Source of the DNA: Haematospirillum sp. H1815
GTDB taxonomy: Bacteria; Pseudomonadota; Alphaproteobacteria; Rhodospirillales; Rhodospirillaceae
DNA: 64,000 bases
NCBI RefSeq assembly: GCF_012102705.1
Contig: NZ_JAAVTA010000005.1
Coordinates: 1-64,000, forward strand
Direction: 5' to 3'
Shown in pieces: positions 36,951 to 46,232 of this stretch. The position numbers were made by a program, and so were the translations under genes. The number at the start of each line of letters is the position of its first letter. Within the stretch, counting starts at the first letter, position 1. The notes beneath the pieces are model-generated. The model did no database searches and had not been told where the DNA came from. It saw only the letters and a program-made list of their open reading frames with translations.

Positions 36951-38099
36951 ATGAAAACACTTGTTGTCATTGGAACACGCCCTGAAGCGATCAAAATGGC
37001 CCCGCTTGCCAGAGTACTATCGCGTGACAAGGCCTTGTCCTGCCGGGTTGCCGTAACAGGGCAGCATCCGGACTTGGTGCCCCCAATACTGGATTTCTTC
37101 GAGGTTCCCGTTCACCACAACATGTCTCTGGCCCGATCACGCCAAGGCCTGGCTCATCTGCATGCCGGCATTTTGGACCAGATGGAGGCCATGATTGAGC
37201 AAGACCGTCCGGATCTTGTGCTGGTGCATGGTGATACAACCAGTGCACTGGCTGCCGCCGAGGCTTCTTTTTACAGTGGCGTACCTGTCGGACACGTCGA
37301 GGCCGGGCTTCGCAGCCATAACCTCCGCAGTCCTTGGCCAGAAGAGATGAACCGCATCGCCATAGATCAACTGGCAGACCTCATGTTTGCACCGACAGAG
37401 CAGGCCAGAACAAACCTGCTGAACGAAGGACGAACCGATGACACGATCACCGTGACAGGAAACACTGTGGTTGATGCTCTGTTATGGGTTTGCCACAAAC
37501 TCGACAGCGATGCCGCCCTGACAGCGCGCATTGTAGCAACATTGCCGCGCCTCCCTGACGACCGACGGATTATTCTGGTCACAACCCATCGCCGGGAAAA
37601 CTTCGGCCCCCCCTTGGCACGGATTAGCCAAGCATTGCACACACTGGCCAATCGCCCCGACGTGTGTATCGTCTTCCCCCTGCATCCCAATCCAGAAGTG
37701 GGCATGAGGATGAAAGCCTTTCTGGCCAGTCACCCCTTTATCATCCTGACCAACCCGCTGGACTATCTTCCCTTCGTCTTGCTGATGCGTCGCGCCGCCG
37801 TCATCCTGACGGATTCAGGCGGCATACAGGAAGAAGCACCATCTGTAGGAACCCCCGTCCTAGTCCTGCGGGACTTGACAGAAAGACCGGAGGCATTGGA
37901 CAGCGGGGCCATCCGCTTGGTCGGCACCCGTACAGAGTCCATTGTACAAGCTGCCGCCGAAATTCTTGATACACCATCCCCAAAAGAACGCTTACTCGCG
38001 GGGAACAACCCGTTTGGTGACGGGAAGGCTTGCGAGCGGATTTGCCAAACTATAAAAAACTGGAAATCACCGGGTAAAAAACGTAAAGCCCCCACCTGA
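36951..38099 (+). CDS. wecB: UDP-N-acetylglucosamine 2-epimerase (non-hydrolysing)
   Basis: A 382-residue epimerase that makes UDP-ManNAc from UDP-GlcNAc. The catalytic segments are present: GTRPEAIKM, TGQH, VEAGLRS, PWPEEMNR and TTHRRENFG. The late block SGGIQEEAPSVGTPVLVLR binds nucleotide. In E. coli, NfrB uses the UDP-ManNAc made by a distant wecB; here the gene is directly behind ybcH, six bases after its stop with no clear ribosome site, so it is probably co-translated. A basic tail (KSPGKKRKAPT) closes the protein. Confidence 0.94.
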   Translation: MKTLVVIGTRPEAIKMAPLARVLSRDKALSCRVAVTGQHPDLVPPILDFFEVPVHHNMSLARSRQGLAHLHAGILDQMEAMIEQDRPDLVLVHGDTTSALAAAEASFYSGVPVGHVEAGLRSHNLRSPWPEEMNRIAIDQLADLMFAPTEQARTNLLNEGRTDDTITVTGNTVVDALLWVCHKLDSDAALTARIVATLPRLPDDRRIILVTTHRRENFGPPLARISQALHTLANRPDVCIVFPLHPNPEVGMRMKAFLASHPFIILTNPLDYLPFVLLMRRAAVILTDSGGIQEEAPSVGTPVLVLRDLTERPEALDSGAIRLVGTRTESIVQAAAEILDTPSPKERLLAGNNPFGDGKACERICQTIKNWKSPGKKRKAPT

Positions 38100-38134
38100 T
38101 AAAGGGCAGGGACCAACGCTACCATCACACATCG

Positions 38135-39544
38135 TCAGACGCTGTAATACATCTGATACTCAATCGGATGAGGGGTGTGTTCAAACGCGTGAACTTCCTG
38201 GAATTTGAGATCCGTGTAGGCGTCAAGAAAATCGGGTGTAAACACATCACCCTTCATCAGGAAATCCCGATCAACCTTCAGGGCATCTAAAGCTTCCCGC
38301 AAGGAGCCACATACCGTGGGAACCTGTAACAGCTCTTCTGGCGGCAAATCGTACAGATTTTTGTCCATGGGATCACCAGGATGAATCTTGTTCTGAATCC
38401 CATCCAAGCCCGCCATCATCATGGCGGTATAAGCCAAATAGGGGTTAGCCGTCGGATCAGGGAAACGTACTTCCACCCGCTTCCCTTTAGGATTGGAAAC
38501 ATAGGGAATGCGACAGGATGCAGACCGGTTACGCGAAGAATAAGCCAGAAGAACCGGCGCCTCAAATCCCGGAATCAGCCGTTTGTAGGAATTGGTGGAC
38601 GGATTTGTAAACGCATTAAGCGCCTTGGCGTGCTTGATAATGCCACCAATATAGTACAGCGCCATATCAGACAGGTCTGCGTATCCGGATCCTGCAAACA
38701 ACGGCTTGCCATCCTTCCACAGGGACTGATGGACATGCATGCCAGACCCGTTGTCTCCCGCCAAAGGCTTGGGCATGAACGTAGCGGTCTTGCCGTACGA
38801 GTGGGCGACCATGTGCACAACATACTTGTATATCTGCATCCAGTCCGCTGACTGCAACAAGGTACCAAACCGGAAACCAAGTTCATGCTGTGACGATGCA
38901 ACCTCGTGATGATGCTTCTCGACGTCAACCCCCATATCCAGAAGGGTTGAAGTCATCTCCGCACGCAGATCAACACCGCTGTCAACAGGAGGAACCGGAA
39001 AGTATCCTCCCTTGATACCGGGGCGATGTGCCCAGTTGCCCTGATCAAACTCCTTGCCACTAGCCCAAGGGGCATCGCCGGCATCAAGCTCGAAGGACAC
39101 TTTGTTCATATCTACCGTATAACGGACGTCATCAAAGACAAAGAACTCTGCCTCAGGGCCAAAATAAGCTGTATCGGCAATGCCGGTACTTTGCGCATAG
39201 GCAAGACCGCGGCGTGCTATACCGCGTGGACAGCGATCATAAGACTGACCTGTTGCAGGATCTACAACGTCGCAAAACACAACAAGCTGCGGTTGGGCCG
39301 TAAAGGGATCCATCACGGCCGTCGAGATGTCCGGCATCAAAATCATGTCGGACTCATTAATTTCCTTCCAACCGGCAATGGATGACCCATCAAACATAAT
39401 ACCGTCGGCCAGAAGATCATCTGTCACGGTCTTGACATGCTGGGCTGTGTGCTGCCACTTGCCGCGGGGATCGGTAAAACGGAAATCAACATACTTGACG
39501 TCATTTTCCTTGATTTTTTCGAAGAATGTAGCGGTATCAGACAT
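38135..39544 (-). CDS. glnA: Glutamine synthetase type I
   Basis: A 469-residue enzyme that joins ammonium to glutamate with [19 protein letters not shown] and [18 protein letters not shown] are hallmark segments. Tyr398 in NLYDLPPEE is the adenylylation site, so activity is probably controlled by GlnE. I chose ATG 39544 (MSDTATFF), with AAGGAAAA about six bases ahead; the longer frame starts outside any ribosome site. It follows glnB after a 74-base gap, the standard alphaproteobacterial glnB-glnA operon. Confidence 0.98.
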   Translation of the reverse strand: MSDTATFFEKIKENDVKYVDFRFTDPRGKWQHTAQHVKTVTDDLLADGIMFDGSSIAGWKEINESDMILMPDISTAVMDPFTAQPQLVVFCDVVDPATGQSYDRCPRGIARRGLAYAQSTGIADTAYFGPEAEFFVFDDVRYTVDMNKVSFELDAGDAPWASGKEFDQGNWAHRPGIKGGYFPVPPVDSGVDLRAEMTSTLLDMGVDVEKHHHEVASSQHELGFRFGTLLQSADWMQIYKYVVHMVAHSYGKTATFMPKPLAGDNGSGMHVHQSLWKDGKPLFAGSGYADLSDMALYYIGGIIKHAKALNAFTNPSTNSYKRLIPGFEAPVLLAYSSRNRSASCRIPYVSNPKGKRVEVRFPDPTANPYLAYTAMMMAGLDGIQNKIHPGDPMDKNLYDLPPEELLQVPTVCGSLREALDALKVDRDFLMKGDVFTPDFLDAYTDLKFQEVHAFEHTPHPIEYQMYYSV

Positions 39545-39618
39545 GAATACTTTTCCTTGTCCTGAATGGTTACCGTCCCTCGGTCCCATTGCGTATGCCA
39601 CACAAAACCACACATCAC

Positions 39619-40005
<387 letters not shown>

Positions 40006-40038
40006 TTATGCATGGAAGATCTGCGACCACATAAATAG

Positions 40039-40067
40039 AAAATACATGTCGCTATCACAACTTTCAA
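40039..40067 (-). promoter_or_regulatory. Sigma-70-type promoter of glnB-glnA
   Basis: On the minus strand TTGAAA (40067-40062) and TATTTT (40044-40039) are separated by 17 bases, about 80 bases ahead of glnB. No sigma-54 site with the required GG-N10-GC spacing was found in the 134-base spacer. Confidence 0.55.
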
Positions 40068-40091
40068 TCCCCGCAATGGGGCAACACCATC

Positions 40092-40988
40092 TTATGCGAT
40101 ATCGCATAGGGGCGATTCATGCCCGGCCGGACCGGGAAGAGTGCCCAGCAGCTGATCCAGAGCATCACGCAGGGCGTGCAAGCGCTTAATATCCTCGTGA
40201 TCAAGGGATCCAGGGCTGACCTGAAGTCGGGCAATCTGCTTCAATGCCGGAAGCAAAACCTTGGTCGCCGAAGCTGTACCAGCTTCTTTTGTGCTCTTTT
40301 GCTCTGGCTTCGCGGACGGAGTATTCAGGTCGATCTTCATCGCCCGAAGCTCACTAACCGTCATTCCTGTCGTAACGATCCTGCCCCAGGCAACACGCGC
40401 GGCCTGTTCATCCCCAAGATCAGCAAGCGCAAACAGGGTACTTTTGCTGATCTTGTTCGAGACCGATGGCACCGCCTGCAAAATATCCTCCGGCAAAGAG
40501 AGGATATTCAGGGTTCGGCTGATCTCGGATTGTGAGCGACCGAGGATCTCGGCAACCTGCCCTTGGGTATAGCCATGCCGGTTCATCAGCCGCTCACAGC
40601 CACGAGCTAGTTCCACCATATCGAGATCAACACGGACAACATTCTCGACCAATGCTATTTCTGCCGGATCTCCGGAAATAATAATGGCCTTGATTTCGTG
40701 ATGCCCCAGTAGACGGCAGGCCCGCCACCGGCGTTCCCCCGCATACAGGATATGTTTCCCATCTGGACCGGGGGCCGAAACCAGAACCGGCTGCAGCAAC
40801 CCAAGACGCTGGATAGAAGAGGCCAATGCTGCCAGATCATCATCGTCAAAAAATGACCGCGGCTGATCCGGGTTGGGAACGATGGACGTCAAGGCAAGGG
40901 TACTGACCCTGCTTTCCCCAGAAAAGAATGACGTCATCAAGGACGAAACGTGTCCTGTTGTCGTACGGGGTGGCATCTTGCGCGACAT
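40092..40988 (-). CDS. parB: ParB-like partition protein
   Basis: A 298-residue ParB/Spo0J family protein. The CTP-binding ParB/Srx fold includes VPNPDQPR, GLLQPVLVSA, GERRWRA at 84-90 and LVENVVRVDLDMVE. The KorB-type DNA-binding helix-turn-helix follows (GYTQGQVAEILGRSQSEISRTLNIL). I chose ATG 40988; it starts five bases after the stop of the XRE-ParA gene, although the ribosome site is weak. The ParA partner is not the usual chromosomal form near gidB, so this may be a second partition system. The last codons (CDIA and stop) lie in the palindrome at 40093-40108. Confidence 0.88.
   Translation of the reverse strand: MSRKMPPRTTTGHVSSLMTSFFSGESRVSTLALTSIVPNPDQPRSFFDDDDLAALASSIQRLGLLQPVLVSAPGPDGKHILYAGERRWRACRLLGHHEIKAIIISGDPAEIALVENVVRVDLDMVELARGCERLMNRHGYTQGQVAEILGRSQSEISRTLNILSLPEDILQAVPSVSNKISKSTLFALADLGDEQAARVAWGRIVTTGMTVSELRAMKIDLNTPSAKPEQKSTKEAGTASATKVLLPALKQIARLQVSPGSLDHEDIKRLHALRDALDQLLGTLPGPAGHESPLCDIA
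40093..40108. repeat. 16-bp palindrome at the parB 3' end, copy 2
   Basis: TATGCGATATCGCATA is a perfect palindrome that encodes the last residues and stop of ParB. Together with base 40092 it shares TTATGCGATATCGCATA with the palindrome at 26707-26726. It is a candidate ParB-binding (parS-like) site or other operator. Confidence 0.6.
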
Positions 40989-40992
40989 GGAC

Positions 40993-42036
40993 TCAGGTCT
41001 CCGCAGGAACAGGATGAGCCGGGACAGGCGGCACGGAAACATGGCGAGCTGCTGCCAGCGCAATCAAGTTCTCCGCCAGGTCCACATAAACAGACACGCC
41101 CCGTGCACCGGGATATAACTCCAGGATCGGTTGCCCGGCAGCAGCCGCATGATTGTAGTACGTAGTGCTGATAACCGGATCGAGGATCGGAACAGCCGAC
41201 CCAAAGATGTCATGCAGCTCTTGCATGGTCTCCCGATCCTGAACAAGACGGGGGTCAACCCGTGTCGGCAGAATCCCAAGAATCTCAAGCCCAGGGCGTA
41301 TGCGCCGCCGGATCCGGTCTATGGCCCTGAGAATAAGGGGAATACCGCGCGTGGACCACGGCGTTGGGTCTGACGGTATCAAAACGTAGTCAGCAGCCGT
41401 CAATGCATTAACCGTTGTGGGCCCCAAATGGGGACCGCAGTCAATCACAATGAAGGAAAAACGACCGGCAAGCGGGGCCAGTGTTTCTTTCAAAACCCAT
41501 TCACCACCAATTTCACGGGTCAGAACAAGATCAGCCTCGGCCAAACGGGACCCACCGGGCAAAAGGAAAAGCGGAATATCATCGCGCACACGCACCACGG
41601 CATCGTTGACCGGAAGATTATCCAGCATCACGGATGCAATGGTCCGCCCCGATGCATCCAGTTCATAGTTATTCAGCCCCAAGCCCGCTGTCGCATTGCT
41701 CTGGTGATCAAAATCAACCAACAACGTTGCGTGACCGGCACGAGCCAACGCCCACGCAATATTAATGGAACTTGTTGTCTTGGCAACGCCACCCTTCTGG
41801 TTGGCCAAGGCCAACACCAGAGGCTGCTCGCACACCGGTTCCTGTACCGTTGCAGAACTGCCAACCAGAAACAAGCGCACGATGGAGGGAACCGGTTCTT
41901 TTCCCTGCTCCCACCGACTGATCATCGGCGGGGAATAATTGCGGCTCAGCTCCTTGTTCAAGAAGGCCGCAAACTCAGCCTGGGTTTGTCCTCTACGTTT
42001 ACGAATATCACGCAGGACATCGGCACTGAGGTCCAT
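40993..42036 (-). CDS. parA: XRE helix-turn-helix fused to ParA ATPase
   Basis: A 347-residue fusion. Residues 5-60 form an XRE DNA-binding domain (RKRRGQTQAEFAAFLNKEL, SPPMISRWEQGKEPVP). From 72 a ParA ATPase follows: the deviant Walker A NQKGGVAKTT at about 79-88, LVDFDHQSN, and FIVIDCGPHLG. ParA moves ParB-parS complexes and can repress its own operon. Plasmid-type ParA proteins often carry a helix-turn-helix; an XRE domain with a clear ETG-like core is less common. I chose ATG 42036 because GGGGGA lies just ahead; ATG 42063 has no ribosome site. A dyad operator overlaps its promoter. Confidence 0.87.
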   Translation of the reverse strand: MDLSADVLRDIRKRRGQTQAEFAAFLNKELSRNYSPPMISRWEQGKEPVPSIVRLFLVGSSATVQEPVCEQPLVLALANQKGGVAKTTSSINIAWALARAGHATLLVDFDHQSNATAGLGLNNYELDASGRTIASVMLDNLPVNDAVVRVRDDIPLFLLPGGSRLAEADLVLTREIGGEWVLKETLAPLAGRFSFIVIDCGPHLGPTTVNALTAADYVLIPSDPTPWSTRGIPLILRAIDRIRRRIRPGLEILGILPTRVDPRLVQDRETMQELHDIFGSAVPILDPVISTTYYNHAAAAGQPILELYPGARGVSVYVDLAENLIALAAARHVSVPPVPAHPVPAET

Positions 42037-42050
42037 AAGATCCCCCGGAG

Positions 42051-42093
42051 TTGATGTTTTCATCAATATGTCCGGCCAGATAAAGACTGGCAA
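42051..42093 (-). promoter_or_regulatory. Promoter and dyad operator of parA-parB
   Basis: On the minus strand TTGCCA (42093-42088) and CATATT (42070-42065) stand 17 bases apart. The inverted repeat TTGATG-TTTT-CATCAA (42051-42066) overlaps the -10 element and lies 15 bases ahead of the parA ATG. It suits autorepression by the XRE-ParA protein; that link is inference. Confidence 0.55.
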
Positions 42094-42286
42094 CCATCAA
42101 TTTGGAAAAATACAATGGTTCGCAGGTCACCAGTTCGCGACAGGCGGCAACTTTCACCGGAACAGCAAGAGAACCAGGCAAAATTTGCCGACCGGATCCG
42201 ATGCCTCAGACCCACTGGTGCAGGCAGACGATTTGGCACAAGACGTGCTTGGTGAAGGAACATGCCTCAGGGACCGGGAGCCTGCC

Positions 42287-42706
42287 ATGCCCTTTCTCAA
42301 CGTTGCCGACCTGCCTGAAACCTCCTTTACCACAAACAAGACACAACACACTTTTGCCTCCCCAAGACATCATGATCAATCCCTCATAAGCGCAAAATTA
42401 TTTGCCAGAACTGTCGGCGAGCAGTGCCAAGATGCCAACCGTCAACGTATAGCCTCCCTGATCGGGGTTGTACGCCCTGAAGAAATTGACGCCTTGGTAC
42501 ACAGGGCGGCTGATCTGAAGGCTCGCTACCTGTCTGCTGTTCTGGACTCAGGAAAAGCACGGGGAACACCCCGCCCGGGACAACACGACGAGCTTGGACA
42601 TTTGCGGAACGCTCTTGCCGAGGCTGAACAGGGACTGGAAACAGTCCGCAACAGCATCCTGCGCGGGGAACTCTTTGTTGATGGGGTTGATGATGGCTTT
42701 CCTTGA
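42287..42706 (+). CDS. Hypothetical protein
   Basis: A 139-residue protein that I do not recognise. ATG 42287 is supported by GGGAG seven bases upstream; the frame is open further left, but that part overlaps the promoter of parA and looks non-coding. The C-terminal half is helical (EEIDALVHRAADLKARYL, HLRNALAEAEQGLETVRNSI). No signal peptide is seen. It lies alone between the divergent parA and the ornithine cyclodeaminase gene. Confidence 0.5.
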   Translation: MPFLNVADLPETSFTTNKTQHTFASPRHHDQSLISAKLFARTVGEQCQDANRQRIASLIGVVRPEEIDALVHRAADLKARYLSAVLDSGKARGTPRPGQHDELGHLRNALAEAEQGLETVRNSILRGELFVDGVDDGFP

Positions 42707-42885
42707 CAGACAAAACGGCAGGGAAGGGCCCCGGAAAGTCTATTGTGCACTGAACAAAAGAACAATCTGCTTTATCAGACTTACATAATGAGCAAAAACA
42801 GGAAGAATACTGACAAACTTGACCGTTCTTTCTGACACCTCCTTGGTCCACAATAAAAGCATCATGGTTCCTTGGAGACTTATGC

Positions 42886-43968
42886 ATGCTGAAAAATATC
42901 ACCCCCGCCCGCACACTGTTCCTAAGCGTCGAGGGTGTGGCCGCCATCATGAAAAAGAAGGGGGCGGCAGCGTGCATAGAAGGGATTGCGCAGTACATCA
43001 GCGAAGATTTTCTGCGGTGGGAAGACTTTGACAAAACCGCCCGGGTTGCCAGTCACTCCGACGATGGCGTCATTGAGCTAATGCCAATTGCAGACAAGGA
43101 AACCTATACCTTCAAATATGTTAATGGGCATCCCCGGAACAGCCGTTTCGGGCTTTCAACTGTTATGGCTTTTGGCGTTCTGTCCGATGTGGAAACCGGG
43201 ACCCCGGAGCTGCTAAGCGAACTGACGCTGACAACAGCCATGCGTACCGCAGCCATGTCAGCCGTTGCCGCAAAAGCACTTGCAAAGCCGCAACCCAAAA
43301 GCATGGCCCTGATCGGCAACGGTGCCCAGAGCGAGTTCCAGGCATTGGCTTTCAGCCATCTTCTGGGGGTAAAACGTTTTCATCTGTATGATATCGATCC
43401 ATCTGCAATGACTAAACTGCAACACAATCTGGACCAGCTTGGCCTTGAGAGTCAGGCATTTTCCTCCACATGTGATGCTGTACAGGGCACAGATATCGTA
43501 ACAACGGTTACAGCCGATAAAACAAATGCCACAATCATAACACCCGATATGATTGAGCCTGGCATGCACATCAACGGTGTTGGCGGTGACTGCCCTGGAA
43601 AAACGGAACTGCATTGCGATGTCCTGAGAAGTGCTCGTGTTTTTGTAGAATACGAGCCCCAGTCCCGCGTTGAAGGTGATGTGCAGCAGATGCCACCGGA
43701 CTTCCCGGTGACGGAAATATGGCGGGTTCTGGCGGGTCACGCGCCCGGTAGGCAATCACTCGACGATGTGACTATTTTCGACTCTGTCGGTTTTGCGCTT
43801 GAAGATTTCTCGGCGTTGCGCTTCATGCGTGATGTCGCAACCACACTGGACCTGTGTGAATCTATCTCGCTTGTTCCTTCTCTTGAGGACCCCCGGAATC
43901 TTTTTGGTTTTGCGTATGAAAAGAATGCTGGTCAGACCCGTCCATTGCGTGACGTTGTGGCATATTGA
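42886..43968 (+). CDS. Ornithine cyclodeaminase
   Basis: A 360-residue enzyme of the OCD/mu-crystallin family that converts ornithine to proline and ammonium with bound NAD. FKYVNGHPRNS contributes substrate-binding residues; GNGAQSEFQALAFSHLLG is the nucleotide motif. It has the long form of true OCDs, with FDSVGFALEDFSALRF at the end. ATG 42886 follows GGAG by eight bases. The arginase gene starts 15 bases after its stop, so the pair degrades arginine to proline in two steps, releasing urea and ammonium. Confidence 0.93.
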   Translation: MLKNITPARTLFLSVEGVAAIMKKKGAAACIEGIAQYISEDFLRWEDFDKTARVASHSDDGVIELMPIADKETYTFKYVNGHPRNSRFGLSTVMAFGVLSDVETGTPELLSELTLTTAMRTAAMSAVAAKALAKPQPKSMALIGNGAQSEFQALAFSHLLGVKRFHLYDIDPSAMTKLQHNLDQLGLESQAFSSTCDAVQGTDIVTTVTADKTNATIITPDMIEPGMHINGVGGDCPGKTELHCDVLRSARVFVEYEPQSRVEGDVQQMPPDFPVTEIWRVLAGHAPGRQSLDDVTIFDSVGFALEDFSALRFMRDVATTLDLCESISLVPSLEDPRNLFGFAYEKNAGQTRPLRDVVAY

Positions 43969-43983
43969 AACCGGAGACAGCCA

Positions 43984-44955
43984 ATGAGTCACCTTTTCTT
44001 GCCTGACGTCAGTCTGATTGGTACCCCGACAGATGTCGGCGCAGGCGTGCGCGGGGCATCCATGGGGCCAGAAGCCCTGCGCGTGGCCGGACTTGTTGAA
44101 AAGCTGCAACGGTGCGGGGTTGATGTAAAGGACTGCGGCAACCTGCAGGGACCACCCAACCCGGGATCTCCACCTGTCGGTGGCTTCAGGCACCTCGAAG
44201 AAGTGATTGCCTGGAATAAGGTCCTCCATGAGGCCGTCTACCAGGAAATACAGGACGGACGCATGCCTGTGGTACTGGGGGGTGATCATTGCCTGGGCAT
44301 TGGATCAATCAGCGCTGTTGCCAAACACTGTCGTGAAACAGGTAAGGAACTGCGCATCCTGTGGCTGGATGCTCACGCCGATTTCAACACCGCAGACCTA
44401 ACCCCCACAGGCAACATTCACGGTATGCCGGTGGCCTGTCTGTGTGGATACGGACCAGACGAACTGACTGGCATCGGGGGACACTCACCGGCAATCCGAC
44501 CAGATCAGGTTCGTCAAATCGGGATACGCAGCGTCGATGACGGGGAAAAACATTTTGTCCGCAGCGTCGGGCTGGAAGTATTTGACATGCGCTGCATCGG
44601 CGAAATGGGTATGCGCCATGTCATGGAACAAGCCCTGAGCGGCATCGACCAACACACGCACATACACGTCAGCTTTGATGTTGACTTTCTGGATCCCGAC
44701 ATTGCGCCCGGCGTTGGAACAACCGTTCGCGGCGGCCCCAACTACCGTGAGGCTCGCTTATGCATGGAAATGATCGCTGATACAGGGCGCCTGGGGTCAC
44801 TGGATATCGTCGAACTGAATCCTGCCCTTGATCACCGTAACATGACCGCAGACTTGGCCGTGGATCTCGTCGAAAGCTTGTTCGGCAAAAGCACCTTGGT
44901 ACGCGTTGCCCGCACAGGGAAACAATATTTCGGAACACGAGCCGCGGCAGAATAA
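43984..44955 (+). CDS. Arginase
   Basis: A 323-residue ureohydrolase that splits arginine to ornithine and urea. The manganese ligands are in GGDHCLGIGS, WLDAHADFNT and FDVDFLDPDIAPGVGT. Length and the SMGPEALR, DCGNL start are typical of arginase rather than agmatinase. It follows the cyclodeaminase gene by 15 bases and ends before a strong terminator. No arginine regulator is seen nearby. Confidence 0.95.
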   Translation: MSHLFLPDVSLIGTPTDVGAGVRGASMGPEALRVAGLVEKLQRCGVDVKDCGNLQGPPNPGSPPVGGFRHLEEVIAWNKVLHEAVYQEIQDGRMPVVLGGDHCLGIGSISAVAKHCRETGKELRILWLDAHADFNTADLTPTGNIHGMPVACLCGYGPDELTGIGGHSPAIRPDQVRQIGIRSVDDGEKHFVRSVGLEVFDMRCIGEMGMRHVMEQALSGIDQHTHIHVSFDVDFLDPDIAPGVGTTVRGGPNYREARLCMEMIADTGRLGSLDIVELNPALDHRNMTADLAVDLVESLFGKSTLVRVARTGKQYFGTRAAAE

Positions 44956-44980
44956 GCCAGGACCAATAACACCGCATAAT

Positions 44981-45013
44981 AAAAAAATCCCGGACTACTC
45001 CGGGATTTTTTTT
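44981..45013. terminator. Bidirectional terminator
   Basis: ATCCCGGA (44987-44994) and TCCGGGAT (44999-45006) form a perfect stem with loop CTAC. An A tract precedes and a T tract follows, so the stem ends transcripts from both strands: arginase from the left and any leftward transcript from about 45160. Confidence 0.93.
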
Positions 45014-45031
45014 ATAGGTAAAGAAACCCGC

Positions 45032-45160
45032 TCACTCCAACTCATCTTGTACAGATGAGAAAAACTCTCTTGCCACTACATAGCTTGTAACACTACCACC
45101 CGCCGATCCCAAGTCGATAATATATCGTTCTTTCTGCAGCAAGATGGCGGTTAATTTCAT
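45032..45160 (-). CDS. Possible 42-residue small protein, antisense to the next gene start
   Basis: A leftward frame, MKLTAILLQKERYIIDLG at the start and ending FFSSVQDELE. It ends 19 bases ahead of the bidirectional terminator, which would suit a leftward transcript. Its ATG lies within the CATG that holds the second in-frame ATG of the pore-forming gene. No ribosome site is at normal distance (GGAGG is 14 bases away), and nothing similar is known to me. Listed as a possibility only. Confidence 0.25.
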   Translation of the reverse strand: MKLTAILLQKERYIIDLGSAGGSVTSYVVAREFFSSVQDELE

Positions 45161-46208
45161 GAGTTCAGACAAAGCCTCCATGGCCCCCGAAATCGATGGC
45201 GCAATGTACGGCATCAAGCGGTTCTCATACAGCAAGGAATGGAACTTCAAGCCCTATAACCAACCGCGCAACACATGCAACCAACTGCGCGTCAATTCCG
45301 ATTTCTACGTCTATCGTGAAGCGTCACACGGCTTTGATGGTATCTATGCCGTATATTGCGAAAGCGGCCTTCTCAGCCCGGGCGATGCCTATCATTCGTC
45401 CAGACGCTACACTGAAGGCCCCTTCCAATATGGATTTGAAAACGCCATTCAGATTCTGAACCCAGAAACAGGCCAGCCCTTTGATTCCGGTGTCAACTGG
45501 GTCAAAAGCTCACCCAGCACAGTCAACCAAGTCCATGACCGGCAGGACATGACGGTTACAAGCGTTGACGACACGATCAGCATCGGTGTTGGCGCCAGTG
45601 CATCAGCACAAGGCCCCGGAGGCGGTGTTAATCTTGGATATTCGCATTCTGAGTCCTTCCAGTTATGGAAATCAGACAGCTATTCGATCAAAGACTGGGG
45701 CGTCGAAGAACGGACAGAGCCCGTGTCTAACACCGGTCGCTGGTTCTGGCATCAACAGGCTCCTTACGATATTACCAACCTTGGGTCTGATGACTTCAGC
45801 TGGTGGCAGCAGGCCTATGAAAGCGATTGGCCCCCAAGCTTGTGCAAGGAAACGGCCATGCTTTCCAGAAGCACCATGCAGTACAATACTGCCATTGCGT
45901 GGCGTTTTGACCTGTCCCTTGTGAAAAAGGGAACGTTGCCTGTGCGTTTTGTCCAAAGCCTGAACTGGAAATGTGCGCTGATCGCGCAGCCGGACTGGGC
46001 CCCGACAGAAGGGCACCATCAAATATGGAGCGAAACCTTCAAGTCAAGCGCAACCTATGACCTGGATCTGGCTGCTATCATTCGGGGCAGCGTCATACGC
46101 CCGGATACTCCCGCAGCCCAACTCACACACGACATCTCCGAACAAGTCCAGGCAGTAACAGGACCAGCTGCCGTTCAGAGACGGCCCGCCTTGGTTGAGC
46201 CCAACTGA
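45144..46208 (+). CDS. Leukocidin/hemolysin-like beta-pore-forming protein candidate
   Basis: A 354-residue protein rich in aromatic residues and without a signal peptide. Residues 143-172 (SIGVGASASAQGPGGG, then NLGYSHSES) alternate small, polar and hydrophobic residues with a glycine-rich turn, as in the membrane-inserting stem of leukocidin-family toxins; WFWHQQAPYDI and SYSIKDWGVEE follow, similar to the strands after the stem. The C-terminal part (FVQSLNWKCALIAQPDW) is beta-rich. The start is ATG 45144 or 45159; neither has a strong ribosome site. Twenty-four bases after its stop begin two RING-like genes on the same strand. The class is inferred from pattern, not from a database match; a structural protein with a similar beta fold is possible. 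Confidence 0.45.
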   Translation: MAVNFMSSDKASMAPEIDGAMYGIKRFSYSKEWNFKPYNQPRNTCNQLRVNSDFYVYREASHGFDGIYAVYCESGLLSPGDAYHSSRRYTEGPFQYGFENAIQILNPETGQPFDSGVNWVKSSPSTVNQVHDRQDMTVTSVDDTISIGVGASASAQGPGGGVNLGYSHSESFQLWKSDSYSIKDWGVEERTEPVSNTGRWFWHQQAPYDITNLGSDDFSWWQQAYESDWPPSLCKETAMLSRSTMQYNTAIAWRFDLSLVKKGTLPVRFVQSLNWKCALIAQPDWAPTEGHHQIWSETFKSSATYDLDLAAIIRGSVIRPDTPAAQLTHDISEQVQAVTGPAAVQRRPALVEPN

Positions 46209-46232
46209 CAAAACAACATGAATGGAAGTGTT

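Noticed and set aside
41939-42286. N-terminal extension of the hypothetical gene at 42287
   Set aside because: It overlaps the parA coding start and promoter on the other strand, and a good ribosome site exists at 42287.
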